NCBI RefSeq assembly: GCF_000384115.1
Contig: NZ_KB913029.1
Span: 4,749,057-4,813,056, forward strand
Direction of reading: 5' to 3'
Source: Sporichthya polymorpha DSM 43042
GTDB lineage: Bacteria; Actinomycetota; Actinomycetes; Sporichthyales; Sporichthyaceae
Length of the DNA: 64,000 bases
Below, piece after piece: positions 8,266-16,750 of the stretch (positions are counted from its first letter, which is position 1; every line of letters begins with the position of its first letter). The notes under the pieces were generated by a model, which made no database searches, was not told where the DNA came from, and saw nothing but the letters and a program-made list of their open reading frames with translations. Made by a program: the position numbers and the translations under genes.

Positions 8266-8271
8266 TACGCT
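8266..8271 (+). promoter_or_regulatory. -10 element of a leaderless TetR transcript
   Basis: TACGCT fits the actinobacterial TANNNT -10 box and ends seven bases before the GTG at 8279. No Shine-Dalgarno sequence precedes that GTG. Together these suggest a leaderless mRNA; a -35 box is not obvious. Confidence 0.4.
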
Positions 8272-8278
8272 GACGTGC

Positions 8279-8947
8279 GTGACGGACCCTGCGCAGGCCC
8301 CCTCCTCCGGCGGTCCCACCGACGGAGCGCCGGGCGCCGGCCGCCGACGCGGGGACCGGAGCGCGGACAGCCGCGCCCTGATCCTTGAGGCCGCCGTGAA
8401 CTGCCTGGCCGAGAAGGGCTACGCGGACACGACGACGCTCGCGATCCAGGCGCGCGCCGGAGTCTCCCGCGGCCGTCTGCTGCACCACTTCCCCTCCCGC
8501 GACGCGCTGCTGGTCGCGGCCGCCCAGCACCTGGCCGCGGAGCGCCTGCTCGACGGCGAGCGTTGGGCCGCGGGGCTGGGTCCGGAGTCCGGCGGTGACC
8601 GCGAGCGGGTGATCGCGGCCGTCAAGCGGTGCTGGTCGACGTTCGAGCAGCCCTACTTCTGGGCCGCGGTCGAGCTCTGGGTCGCCTGCCGCACCCGTCC
8701 GGAGCTGCGGGAGACGCTCCGCCCCGAGGAGCATCGCCTCGGCGCGGCGATCCGGCAGACCGTCGCGGTCATGTACGGGCCCAAGCTCTCGGCGCACCCG
8801 AACTTCCCGGCGGTGCGCGACCTGCTCTTCACCTCGATGCGCGGGGTCATGCTCACCTACACCTTCGACGCCCGGGACCCGGCCGCGGACCGGCACCTAC
8901 CGATCTGGATCGACGCGGCGCTGACCCTGCTGGAAGTTGAGGACTGA
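8279..8947 (+). CDS. TetR-family transcriptional regulator
   Basis: A 222-residue repressor-type protein when read from GTG 8279. The N-terminal helix-turn-helix runs through ILEAAVNCLAEKGYADTT and AGVSRGRLLHHFPSRDALL, which is the classic TetR pattern. The C-terminal ligand domain is helical with no recognised subgroup. The frame stays open further upstream, but those residues are not TetR-like, and a leaderless promoter fits GTG 8279. Its stop codon is directly followed by the GTG of pheA, so the two are coupled. It is divergent from the SCP2-alcohol dehydrogenase-P450 genes and could control them; its effector is unknown. Confidence 0.85.
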   Translation: MTDPAQAPSSGGPTDGAPGAGRRRGDRSADSRALILEAAVNCLAEKGYADTTTLAIQARAGVSRGRLLHHFPSRDALLVAAAQHLAAERLLDGERWAAGLGPESGGDRERVIAAVKRCWSTFEQPYFWAAVELWVACRTRPELRETLRPEEHRLGAAIRQTVAVMYGPKLSAHPNFPAVRDLLFTSMRGVMLTYTFDARDPAADRHLPIWIDAALTLLEVED

Positions 8948-9826
8948 GTGAGTTCACCGTCTCCCGGTCGATCCCCCGGCCGGATCGCCTACCAGGGTGA
9001 GCCCGGCTCCAACTCGCAGCTGGCGTGCGCTCAGGCGTGGCCGGACCACCCGACCGTGCCGCTGCCGACCTTCGAGGACGTCTTCGCCGCCGTGGTCGAC
9101 GGTGAGGTCGAGCGCGCGCTGATCCCCATCGAGAACTCCGTGGCCGGTCGCGTGGCCGACATCCACCACCTGCTGCCCACGTCCGGGCTGCACATCGTCG
9201 GCGAGCACTTCCTGCCGATCCACTTCCACCTGATGGTGCTGCCCGGCGCCCCGGTGGAGAAGCTGCGCACCGCGCACAGCCACGCTCACGCGCTCGGCCA
9301 GTGCCGCAAGGCGATCCGCCGCCTCGGGCTGCGTCCGGTCGTCGCCGGCGACACCGCCGGCGCGGCGCGCGAGATCGCGGAGGCGGGCGACCCGACCGCG
9401 GCCGCCCTCTCCCCCGAGCCGGCCGCGGAGCTCTACGGGCTCGAGATCGCCGAGCGCAACGTCGAGGACGAGGCGCACAACGCGACCCGGTTCGTCATGC
9501 TCGCCCGCGAGCCCGCCGACGTCCTCCCGGACGCTCCGGACGTCGTGACCGCGTTCGTCTTCCGCGTCCGCAACCTGCCGGCCGCGCTCTACAAGGCGCT
9601 CGGCGGGTTCGCCACCAACGGCGTGAACATGACCAAGCTCGAGTCGTACATGGTCGACGGGCAGTTCGCGGCGACCCAGTTCTACGCCGAGGTGGACGGC
9701 CACCCCGCCTCCCCCGGCCTGGCCCGGGCACTCGAGGAGCTGACCTTCTTCGCGGCCGAGCTCAAGATGCTCGGCACGTTCTCCGGCTCGCCGCTCCGGC
9801 ACGAGTTCGTCAACGCCGGTGACTGA
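8948..9826 (+). CDS. pheA: Prephenate dehydratase
   Basis: A 292-residue enzyme that converts prephenate to phenylpyruvate for phenylalanine synthesis. The dehydratase domain has IAYQGEPGSNS at the start and the catalytic NATRF motif near residue 180. A C-terminal ACT domain gives feedback control. The usual ESRP phenylalanine-binding motif reads ESYM here, and the segment ATQFYAEVDGHP is, from memory, characteristic of the alphaproteobacterial type of PheA rather than the common actinobacterial one. Start is GTG, immediately after the TetR stop. Function is secure; the odd ACT motif may alter regulation. Confidence 0.93.
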   Translation: MSSPSPGRSPGRIAYQGEPGSNSQLACAQAWPDHPTVPLPTFEDVFAAVVDGEVERALIPIENSVAGRVADIHHLLPTSGLHIVGEHFLPIHFHLMVLPGAPVEKLRTAHSHAHALGQCRKAIRRLGLRPVVAGDTAGAAREIAEAGDPTAAALSPEPAAELYGLEIAERNVEDEAHNATRFVMLAREPADVLPDAPDVVTAFVFRVRNLPAALYKALGGFATNGVNMTKLESYMVDGQFAATQFYAEVDGHPASPGLARALEELTFFAAELKMLGTFSGSPLRHEFVNAGD

Positions 9827-9849
9827 CTCCCCGGGATGGTGACAGGGCG

Positions 9850-10644
9850 TCAGGCGACGCGGGCGACGAAGGCCGCGACCTCGTCGAGAACCTCGCCCTT
9901 GTTGGTCTCGTTGAAGACCTCGTGCGCGGCGCCCGGGTACGAGCGGGCGACCAGGTCGTTGCCGGCGACCTTCTCGACGAGGACCTTCGCCGACGGGTAG
10001 TCGGCGAGCTGGTCGGCCTCGCCGTGCACCCACAGCACCGGGAGCGAGAGCACCGGGCCGGCGGCGACGGCCTCGACGGCGGCGAACATGCCGACGAACG
10101 ACTCCTTGATCAACGGGCCGTGGTAGACCAGCGGGTCCGCCGCGTAGGCCTCGCCCACGGCGGGGTCGCGCGAGAGCGCGGCCGGGTCGATGGGGATGTC
10201 CGGCAGGACCTCCATGTCGAGCAGCGGCGCCATCGCCGGGTTGCCGAGGAACGGGCCGGAGACGACGAGCCCGGTCAGCGCCGAGCCGTACCGCTGGGCG
10301 TAGCGCAGCGACATCAGCCCGCCCATCGAGTGGCCGATGAGCACCAGCGGCAGGCCGGGGTTCTCCTCGGCGGCGCGCGCCACGACCAGGTTCAGGTCGT
10401 CCGCCATCGCCTCCACGTCGTCCACGACCGCCCGCGGGCCGTCGGACCGGCCGTGGCCCCGGTGGTCCGGGGCGTACACGACGGCCCCGTCGGCGACCAG
10501 GCGGTCGATGACGTGCGCGTACCGGCCGGAGTGCTCACCGAAGCCGTGCGCGATCACGACGACGCGCTGTGCCGTGGCCGGCGTCGCCTGGCGGACGACG
10601 AGCTTGCCCTGGGAGCCGGTGAGCTCGAAGTCGGTGGAAGTCAT
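9850..10644 (-). CDS. Alpha/beta hydrolase, monoacylglycerol lipase-like
   Basis: A 264-residue serine hydrolase. The N-terminal HGFGEHSGRYAHV and the nucleophile elbow GHSMGG are typical of monoacylglycerol lipases; the acid and His follow in HGEADQLADY and GAAHEVFNE. The ATG at 10644 overlaps the stop of the preceding hydrolase by four bases (ATGA), which fixes this start although the frame is open further upstream. It ends the glycerolipid operon that begins at 17356 and could release fatty acids from stored lipids made by the upstream acyltransferases. It converges on pheA with only 23 bases between the stops and no clear terminator. Confidence 0.9.
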   Translation of the reverse strand: MTSTDFELTGSQGKLVVRQATPATAQRVVVIAHGFGEHSGRYAHVIDRLVADGAVVYAPDHRGHGRSDGPRAVVDDVEAMADDLNLVVARAAEENPGLPLVLIGHSMGGLMSLRYAQRYGSALTGLVVSGPFLGNPAMAPLLDMEVLPDIPIDPAALSRDPAVGEAYAADPLVYHGPLIKESFVGMFAAVEAVAAGPVLSLPVLWVHGEADQLADYPSAKVLVEKVAGNDLVARSYPGAAHEVFNETNKGEVLDEVAAFVARVA

Positions 10645-11504
10645 TCGGCGGGTTCCTCCGTCGCACGTGGGGTGATTGGTGGGGTGGTGGGTGGGGTGGT
10701 GGGATGGTCGACGCGATCGGTGAACTCCAGGATCGTGCGGGTCACCAACGCGGGGTCGTCGTACATGGGCACGTGCCCGATGCCCGGCATCGTGAGGAAC
10801 TCCGCGCCGGGCAGGATCTCCCGCCACGGCGCGCCGTAGCGCTTGTACGGGATCGTGCGGTCGCGCTCGGCCCACACGATGCGGACGGGGCAGTCGGCCG
10901 CGATCGCGAGCTCGCGGGTCGGGCCGGTCTGCCGAAGCGAGGCGAGCAGGCCGTCGAGCATCGTGCAGGCCTGCAGGTCCTCGTTCATGCCGGCGAGGTC
11001 CTCAGCCGGGATGAGGTCGCCGCGCAGCATCGCGGAGCGCAGCAGCACCTTCCGGGTACGCGGCTTCGCCATCAGGCGGGCGACGGACTTCCGATGCGCG
11101 GTCGCCTTCGCCACCTTGAGCAGCGTCCCGATCCGGCGCAGGTCGCGCTCGGAGGTGTACGTGCCCGCCGGCGAGAACGCGACGACGGACCGCCCGCGGC
11201 CGCGGGCCGCCATCTCCAGCGCGAGCCAGCCACCCAGGGAGTTGCCGACCAGATGGGCGCGGGAGATCCCCGCCTTGTCCATCCGGTTCTCCATGTCGTC
11301 CGCGATGACGCGGATGCCGTTGGGGCCGGCCGCGAGCTCCGGGCCGCCCCGGTGTCCGATCAGCGTCGGGACGAACAGCGCATGCCGCTGCTCGAGCGTC
11401 GGGATCACCGGGCGCCAGATGCGCCAGGACCCGTTGATGCCGTGGAAGAGCACCATCGGGGTCCCGGTGCCGCCCACGTAGGCATCGGTCAACGGCTCGC
11501 TCAT
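10641..11504 (-). CDS. Alpha/beta hydrolase
   Basis: A 287-residue alpha/beta hydrolase. The oxyanion region is LFHGINGSW, the nucleophile elbow is GNSLGG, and the catalytic acid and His lie in WAERDRTIP and PGIGHVPMY. It is unlike the neighbouring monoacylglycerol lipase-type enzyme in sequence. The C-terminal 20 residues are a Pro/Thr repeat encoded by a 12-bp tandem repeat. The start lies ten bases from the WS/DGAT stop, with AGGAGGG overlapping that stop, so expression is coupled. Substrate is likely a lipid ester, by context only. Confidence 0.88.
   Translation of the reverse strand: MSEPLTDAYVGGTGTPMVLFHGINGSWRIWRPVIPTLEQRHALFVPTLIGHRGGPELAAGPNGIRVIADDMENRMDKAGISRAHLVGNSLGGWLALEMAARGRGRSVVAFSPAGTYTSERDLRRIGTLLKVAKATAHRKSVARLMAKPRTRKVLLRSAMLRGDLIPAEDLAGMNEDLQACTMLDGLLASLRQTGPTRELAIAADCPVRIVWAERDRTIPYKRYGAPWREILPGAEFLTMPGIGHVPMYDDPALVTRTILEFTDRVDHPTTPPTTPPITPRATEEPAE
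10678..10701. repeat. 12-bp G-rich tandem repeat in hydrolase C-terminus
   Basis: GGTGGGGTGGTG occurs twice in perfect tandem, with a decayed third copy just before it. It encodes the PTTP repeats at the end of the hydrolase at 10641. The plus strand has several G runs and could fold as a G-quadruplex. Confidence 0.7.
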
Positions 11505-11514
11505 CGCCGCCCTC

Positions 11515-12951
11515 CTAGCGCGCCAGCACCGGCGGCGGGTTGTCGCCGCCGACCCGCAGCACCTCGTCGAACCCGCCCACGAGCGAGCGGACGAAGGTCT
11601 CCGGGTCGGTGAACGACGCCGCGTCGTAGTTGACGCCGACGCACGCGACCGGGCCGTGCGTCGCGAGGGTGATCATCGCGGGACACCCCGGCAGCGGGGC
11701 GTACCCGTACAACCGCTCCACGCGCACCCCGGCGAGGTGGACCTCGACCCGGGGACCGGGGACGTTGCTCGCCTGGAGGTCGTTCGCCCTCGTCATGCCG
11801 CCCGCGATCTGGGCGATGACGCCCGCGGGGAGCCGGGCGATCGCCGGGGCGATCACGCTGAGGTTGTTTCGCGCCGGCTCAGCGCGGGCGCGGCGCACCT
11901 GGTCCCCGATCTCGAGCATCCGCTTCGCGGGGTCGACGATCTCCATCGGTCCGGCGAGGCGGGCGCTGGCGATCTCGTTGCCGCCGTTCGCGGCCTCCGC
12001 GGGACGCAGCGACATCGGGATGGCGATCGGCACCGGCTGCGGGGGCACCCCCATCGCCTCGTGGTAGAGCCGGTACCCGCCGAGCAGGGCGGCGAGGTAG
12101 GCGTCGTTGATCGAGGCGCCGACGGTCTTCGCGGCCGCGCGCAGCGCGGCGAAGTCGACGTCCAGCGCGGCGAAGCGCCAGTTGGTGCTCCGCTCCGCCA
12201 GCAGCGGGGACGGTTCCGCCGCGGGCGGCGAGAGCACCCGCTTGAGCGAGGACGTGTAACGCACCGAGGAGCGGACCGACTCCGGCGGGTTCGACAGCGC
12301 CCGCAGCGCGGTGCTGCCGGCCTTGCGCAGGACGTCCGGCGTCCCGAGCGCGCCCTCGACCGCGTGCGCCCGCAGGGCGTCCAGGGGCGTCATCACTTTG
12401 TTCGGACGGGGCGTCAGTTCCGGCCCCACCGGGGTCTCCAGCCCGGCCGGCGGGTGCAGGTACGTCAGCAGCTTCATGATCCCGAGACCGTCGGAGATCG
12501 AGTGGTGCAGCTTCAGGACGTACGCGGACTTGCCGTCGGGCATGCCCTCGTAGAGCACGGCCTCCCACGGTGGGCGCGCCCGATCGAAGCCACGCATCGC
12601 CGCCTTCTCGGCGGCGGCGAGCAGGCCCGCCCAGCCCGCGTCGTCGGGCAGACGCGTCCGGCGCAAGTGGTAGTGCAGGTCGAAGTTGGGGTCCTCGGCC
12701 CATCGCGGCGGCGCCAGCCCCATCGGCGGGGACACGACGCGGTGCCGCAGGCGCGGGATCAGCCGGGTCAGGCGGTGGTGCGTCTCGACCACCGCGTTCC
12801 AGTTCGGCGTGCCGTCGAGCAGCTCGATCCCGACGCAGGTCGACCGAACCGGGGAGGCGTCCTCGACCCGCCACATGAGCGCCTCGAAGGCGTTCATCAC
12901 GTCGCTGCCGCCGCCCCACTCGGCGCTCGCCATGGGGGCTTCGGTGGTCAC
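11515..12951 (-). CDS. Wax ester synthase/diacylglycerol acyltransferase (WS/DGAT)
   Basis: A 478-residue acyltransferase that esterifies diacylglycerol or fatty alcohol with acyl-CoA. The catalytic HHxxxDG motif is HHSISDG at residues 149-155. The C-terminal half has the second conserved region (NDVxLA-like INDAYLAALLGGYR, then SNVPGP). The GTG start at 12951 overlaps the stop of the HAD-PlsC gene as GTGA; a longer open frame upstream lies over that gene and is not used. It is the triacylglycerol-forming step of an operon that also encodes PlsB and PlsC activities. A clade similar to mycobacterial tgs genes is likely. Confidence 0.93.
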   Translation of the reverse strand: MTTEAPMASAEWGGGSDVMNAFEALMWRVEDASPVRSTCVGIELLDGTPNWNAVVETHHRLTRLIPRLRHRVVSPPMGLAPPRWAEDPNFDLHYHLRRTRLPDDAGWAGLLAAAEKAAMRGFDRARPPWEAVLYEGMPDGKSAYVLKLHHSISDGLGIMKLLTYLHPPAGLETPVGPELTPRPNKVMTPLDALRAHAVEGALGTPDVLRKAGSTALRALSNPPESVRSSVRYTSSLKRVLSPPAAEPSPLLAERSTNWRFAALDVDFAALRAAAKTVGASINDAYLAALLGGYRLYHEAMGVPPQPVPIAIPMSLRPAEAANGGNEIASARLAGPMEIVDPAKRMLEIGDQVRRARAEPARNNLSVIAPAIARLPAGVIAQIAGGMTRANDLQASNVPGPRVEVHLAGVRVERLYGYAPLPGCPAMITLATHGPVACVGVNYDAASFTDPETFVRSLVGGFDEVLRVGGDNPPPVLAR

Positions 12952-14432
12952 GGCGTCGCCTTTCCGGCGCCGTCGGTCACCGACTCGGGAGCGGAGGGCC
13001 GGCCCGGCCAGTGCGCGAGCGTGTGCAGCCAGTCGTTGCGGATCGCCTCGGCGTGCGCGCTGACGTCCTCGGCCTTCCAGTCGGTGGTCTCGACCGGTGG
13101 GAGCACGACGACCTCGATGACACCGGACCGCACGGTCTGAGAACCCCGCCACATGACCTCGTTCTGACCCTTCATCACCATCGAGACGATGGGGACGCCG
13201 GCCTGCATCGCCATGTGGAAGGCGCCCTTCTTGAAAGGGCCGAGACGGGGCGTGGGCGAGCGGGTTCCCTCCGGGGACAGGACGATCGACAGGCCGCTGC
13301 GCAGCTTCTCGACGGCCGGCGCCAGCGCCGCCTTCGGGTCCTGAACGTTGCCGCGGTCGATGAAGGCCACGTCGGCGATCTGGAACAGCTGGCCGAAGCC
13401 CGGGATGTTCTTCGCCTCCTTCTTCGCCACGCCCGTGTAGCTCTGGCGCACCAGCTTCATCGCGACGACCGCGTCGATGTTGCTCTGGTGGTTGAAGATG
13501 AAGACCGCCGGCCGGTGCGACCACAGGTGCTCGGCGCCGGAGATGACCTTCACCTCCACGCCGGCGAGCGCGAAGCCGAGGTCGGTGCCGATCGTCGAGG
13601 TGATGTCGATGACCTGTGTCCGCTTGCGGTTGAGCAGACCGGCGCCGAGGCCGGCGACGAAGGCCCCCGCGAAGGCGCCGTAGAACGCGCCGGTGCGGGC
13701 GACGTCGACGACACCCGGCCGCTTCCCGCGCGGCACGCAGTCGAGCACCGGCCAGCCGCGTCGCTCGGCCTCCTCGCGCAGCCCCTTGTCGGGCGCGACG
13801 GCGGTGGGGTGCGCGACCGCCGAGAGGAACGGGACGTCCTCGTCGCCGTTGCTGTACGCGAACGACCGCGTCAGGTCGATGCCCTTGGCGCGGGCGAGAT
13901 CGACGACGGCGTTGGCCTTCTGACTCCCCCACAGCGGGGTGCCCCCGGTACGGCCGGTGAGCACACCGTCGACCGACTCGAGCGGGGTGCAGAGCACGTG
14001 GTCGGCACCGATCGCCTCGGCCATCGGTTCGACTTGGAACCGTGTCGCCGAGGAGGCGAGCACGATCGTGTGCCCCATGGCGCGGTGGGCCTCGACCAGT
14101 TCCCAGATCTCGGTGTGGAGCTTGCCGGCGATCTCCGAGACGAAGAGCTTCTGACCGAGCTTGGTCATGTCCTCCTCGGTCTTGCCGCTCCACGCCCCGA
14201 GGGAGAGCTCGAGCAGCGCAGCGAAGTCCTCCTCGGTGTGAATGCCGCGCACCGCGGTCCACAGCGTCCTGGCCAGCTCCTGCGGACCGATGTCGAGGTC
14301 CTTGAAGCGCTGGTTGTAGAAGGTCGTCGCCGAGTAGCCCGTGATCAGCGTGCCGTCGTAGTCGAAGAACGCGCCGATCTCCGGTCCGCGGGGCGAGGAG
14401 AAGACGTCCGCGAGCAGCTTGTCCAGCGTCAT
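12948..14432 (-). CDS. plsC: Bifunctional HAD phosphatase-1-acylglycerol-3-phosphate acyltransferase
   Basis: A 494-residue two-domain protein. Residues about 1-230 are a HAD-IB (SerB-like) phosphatase with the nucleophile motif DYDGT at 24-28 and the NGDEDVPFL acid motif. A short hydrophobic segment follows. Residues about 280-494 are a PlsC-type acyltransferase with NHQSNID, FIDRGN and SPEGTRSP. It could acylate lysophosphatidate and also dephosphorylate phosphatidate, joining two steps. The same fusion occurs in the mycobacterial PlsC encoded next to PlsB2. Its ATG overlaps the PlsB stop as ATGA, and its own stop overlaps the WS/DGAT GTG. Confidence 0.92.
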   Translation of the reverse strand: MTLDKLLADVFSSPRGPEIGAFFDYDGTLITGYSATTFYNQRFKDLDIGPQELARTLWTAVRGIHTEEDFAALLELSLGAWSGKTEEDMTKLGQKLFVSEIAGKLHTEIWELVEAHRAMGHTIVLASSATRFQVEPMAEAIGADHVLCTPLESVDGVLTGRTGGTPLWGSQKANAVVDLARAKGIDLTRSFAYSNGDEDVPFLSAVAHPTAVAPDKGLREEAERRGWPVLDCVPRGKRPGVVDVARTGAFYGAFAGAFVAGLGAGLLNRKRTQVIDITSTIGTDLGFALAGVEVKVISGAEHLWSHRPAVFIFNHQSNIDAVVAMKLVRQSYTGVAKKEAKNIPGFGQLFQIADVAFIDRGNVQDPKAALAPAVEKLRSGLSIVLSPEGTRSPTPRLGPFKKGAFHMAMQAGVPIVSMVMKGQNEVMWRGSQTVRSGVIEVVVLPPVETTDWKAEDVSAHAEAIRNDWLHTLAHWPGRPSAPESVTDGAGKATP

Positions 14433-16708
14433 CCCAGCACCTCTTCGAGCAGGTCAGCCTCGAGCCGGTCGATCCGGCCGAGCCGTTCGAGGACGTCGGT
14501 CACCTCGGCGAGATAGTCGTGCCGGGCGGCCTGCACGGCCTCGTCCTCGCCGGATCCCGGGGCCGCCGTCTCCAGCAGCCCGCGGTGCCGGGCCAGGCGG
14601 AGCGCCGACGAGTAGAGCTCGCGCGACACGGAGTCCGCGCGGTGCAAGCGCCCGCGCAGCAGCATCTGCTGCCCGAGGCCGAGGCACTCCTCCAGGAACG
14701 GGCCGGTCACGACCTCGGCGGCCGGGTCGCGTTCGGCGAGCGCGGTCGCGACGACCAGCTGAGCGTCGAAGAACGACCGCAGCGCGCGGTGGGCGACGAG
14801 CAGACGCGAGGAGGACAGGATCTTCGCGCCGCCGTCGGGCCCGTCCTGGTTCTCCCAGTTCGGGTCGAGCAACTGAAGCTCTTTCACCACGTCGGCGCGG
14901 AACTGCTCGCTCGGCGGGAAGAAGAACTCGAACTTGAGCAGGTCGCGCATGCGCTGCGCCTCGGCCCACGCCTCGGCGATGGAGGATTCGCACACCGGCT
15001 TGGCCGAGACCTCGAGCAGGGCGAGCTCGACGATCGCGCGCGTGACCAGGTGGTGCAGCGCGCCGTTGCGGTAGAAGGCGGCGACTCGATGCTGCCCGGC
15101 CTGGATCGACCACACCGGCTCGGGGCCACCGGTGAACACCGTCGCGACACCGACGGCGACCAGCTGGTCGAGCGCGGCGCGCAGACCGGCCTGCTCGCGG
15201 AGGGAGTGCGGCGACGCGGGGTCGCTGTCGGTCCGTGGGATCCCCCGGGCGTCGAGGTAGTCGAGCAGCGGAGCCAGCACGCGACCGACCTCGGCGAGGG
15301 TCAGCGCCCGGTCGTGGCTGCCGAGCAGCGTGAACGTCATCAGTGCCGACGACGTCACCGGCGTCGCCCGGTTGATGCCGTCGCAGATGCGGAAGGCGAC
15401 CTTGTCCAGCTGGGCAGGGCCCTCCCCCGCCTCGTCGAGCGCGGAGCGGAGCGAGAACGGCTCACCGAAGCGGATCCAGGCGTTGCCGCTCATCCGCTGC
15501 TGGCCGCGCACGTACCGCGCGAGCCACCGCGTGCTCTCGGCCGCCTTGGCGGCGCCGCCCTGCTCGGCGTCCAGCGCGCGCACCTCGGCCATGTGGTCGT
15601 AGACGATCGAGACCGGGACCATCGCGACGTCCTCGGTCCGTTCGTCCTGCAGCGCGCGGACGAGGTAGGCGAGCAGGCCCATCTTCGGCGGCCGCAGCTT
15701 GCCGGTCCGGGTGCGGCCGCCCTCGATGTACCACTCGAGGTTGAACTTCTTGGCCGTCAGATACCCGAGGTACTCACGCAACGCGAACTTGTAGATGGCG
15801 TCGCCGGCGGCGTCGGTGTCCGCGCGACGGATGAAGATGACGCCCGCCCGCTTGCCGAGCGGCCCGATCGGCCAGAACGACATGTTGTTGCCACCGAGCA
15901 GGTGGTTGCGCGGGAAGTCCTGCTCGTGAAGCACTTCGGCCAGCACCAGCGGGTCGACGTAGGACCGGTGCGCCGGGAGGAAGACCAGCGCCTGCTCCTT
16001 GTTCATCGCACGCAGGCGTTCGAGGTTCGAGGTGTCGACCTGCACCTTCCAGGCCCGCGAGTGCATGGGCGACAGGACGGTGCGGAAGGCGTCGATCGCC
16101 GCCGGGCTCTGCACGGTGACGAGCTCGTTGAGGCACTCGCGCAGGTCGGCGAGCACGTCGGCCTCGGGGCGGTCGAGCTGCTTCGCGAGCTCGGCCGCCT
16201 TGGCCCGGAAGCGCGACGACGCGGTGATCTGCTCGACCACCTGGCGCGGGACCTTGTAGCGGTCACCGATCAGGCGGCGCTCCGCCCGGTCGACGGCCAC
16301 CGTGGCCACCCGGCTCACGTACGTCGCGAACGACGACGCGTTGCCGGTCTCCTCGGCGAACCGGGCGCGCAGGTCACCGACCGTCGCGGGCTCGCCGCGG
16401 ACGACGCCGGCCCGGCCCGGGGAGTTGCGCATGAGCACCTTCTGCAGCGGGCCCGGTGGGCGGCGCGGCGAGAGGTGCGCGAGCAGCTCGGAGGGCCGGC
16501 GCGACGAGGACGCCGTCGAGACCCAGGTGACCCGGACGGGCACCAGCAGGGTGTCGTCGGACAGGTCGTCGAAGCTCGCGTCGGAGTCGAGGTCGCGAAT
16601 CGGGGCGCCGCGGTGATTCGCGGCGACCCACTCGCGGATCAGCTGCTGTTCGGTCCGTGTGCGCCCCTGCGCCAGCACGACGACCGGGACATCCGGGGGG
16701 ACGCTCAC
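14429..16708 (-). CDS. plsB: Glycerol-3-phosphate 1-O-acyltransferase
   Basis: A 759-residue PlsB-type enzyme that makes lysophosphatidate from glycerol-3-phosphate and acyl-CoA. The acyltransferase blocks are HRSYVD (catalytic His and Asp), GVIFIRRA, and YIEGGRTRTGKLRPPKMGLL, whose key residues are Glu-Gly-Gly-Arg. A long N-terminal extension and a helical C-terminal part are normal for this family. GTG start with AGGAG six bases upstream. It lies 42 bases after the flavin reductase gene and overlaps the next gene by four bases. It sets up the operon for de novo glycerolipid synthesis. Confidence 0.95.
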   Translation of the reverse strand: MSVPPDVPVVVLAQGRTRTEQQLIREWVAANHRGAPIRDLDSDASFDDLSDDTLLVPVRVTWVSTASSSRRPSELLAHLSPRRPPGPLQKVLMRNSPGRAGVVRGEPATVGDLRARFAEETGNASSFATYVSRVATVAVDRAERRLIGDRYKVPRQVVEQITASSRFRAKAAELAKQLDRPEADVLADLRECLNELVTVQSPAAIDAFRTVLSPMHSRAWKVQVDTSNLERLRAMNKEQALVFLPAHRSYVDPLVLAEVLHEQDFPRNHLLGGNNMSFWPIGPLGKRAGVIFIRRADTDAAGDAIYKFALREYLGYLTAKKFNLEWYIEGGRTRTGKLRPPKMGLLAYLVRALQDERTEDVAMVPVSIVYDHMAEVRALDAEQGGAAKAAESTRWLARYVRGQQRMSGNAWIRFGEPFSLRSALDEAGEGPAQLDKVAFRICDGINRATPVTSSALMTFTLLGSHDRALTLAEVGRVLAPLLDYLDARGIPRTDSDPASPHSLREQAGLRAALDQLVAVGVATVFTGGPEPVWSIQAGQHRVAAFYRNGALHHLVTRAIVELALLEVSAKPVCESSIAEAWAEAQRMRDLLKFEFFFPPSEQFRADVVKELQLLDPNWENQDGPDGGAKILSSSRLLVAHRALRSFFDAQLVVATALAERDPAAEVVTGPFLEECLGLGQQMLLRGRLHRADSVSRELYSSALRLARHRGLLETAAPGSGEDEAVQAARHDYLAEVTDVLERLGRIDRLEADLLEEVLG

Positions 16709-16750
16709 CGAGGCTCCTGTCGACGGGCCACCGGCCGGGACCGGCCGTGG

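Noticed and set aside
10668-10707. G-rich stretch considered as a recombination or origin element
   Set aside because: It is inside a coding sequence and is explained by the Pro/Thr tail repeat; no DnaA boxes or attachment-type flanks.
11515-14262. A long form of the WS/DGAT protein with over 400 extra N-terminal residues
   Set aside because: The extra part lies out of frame over the HAD-PlsC gene; the GTGA overlap gives a normal 478-residue enzyme.
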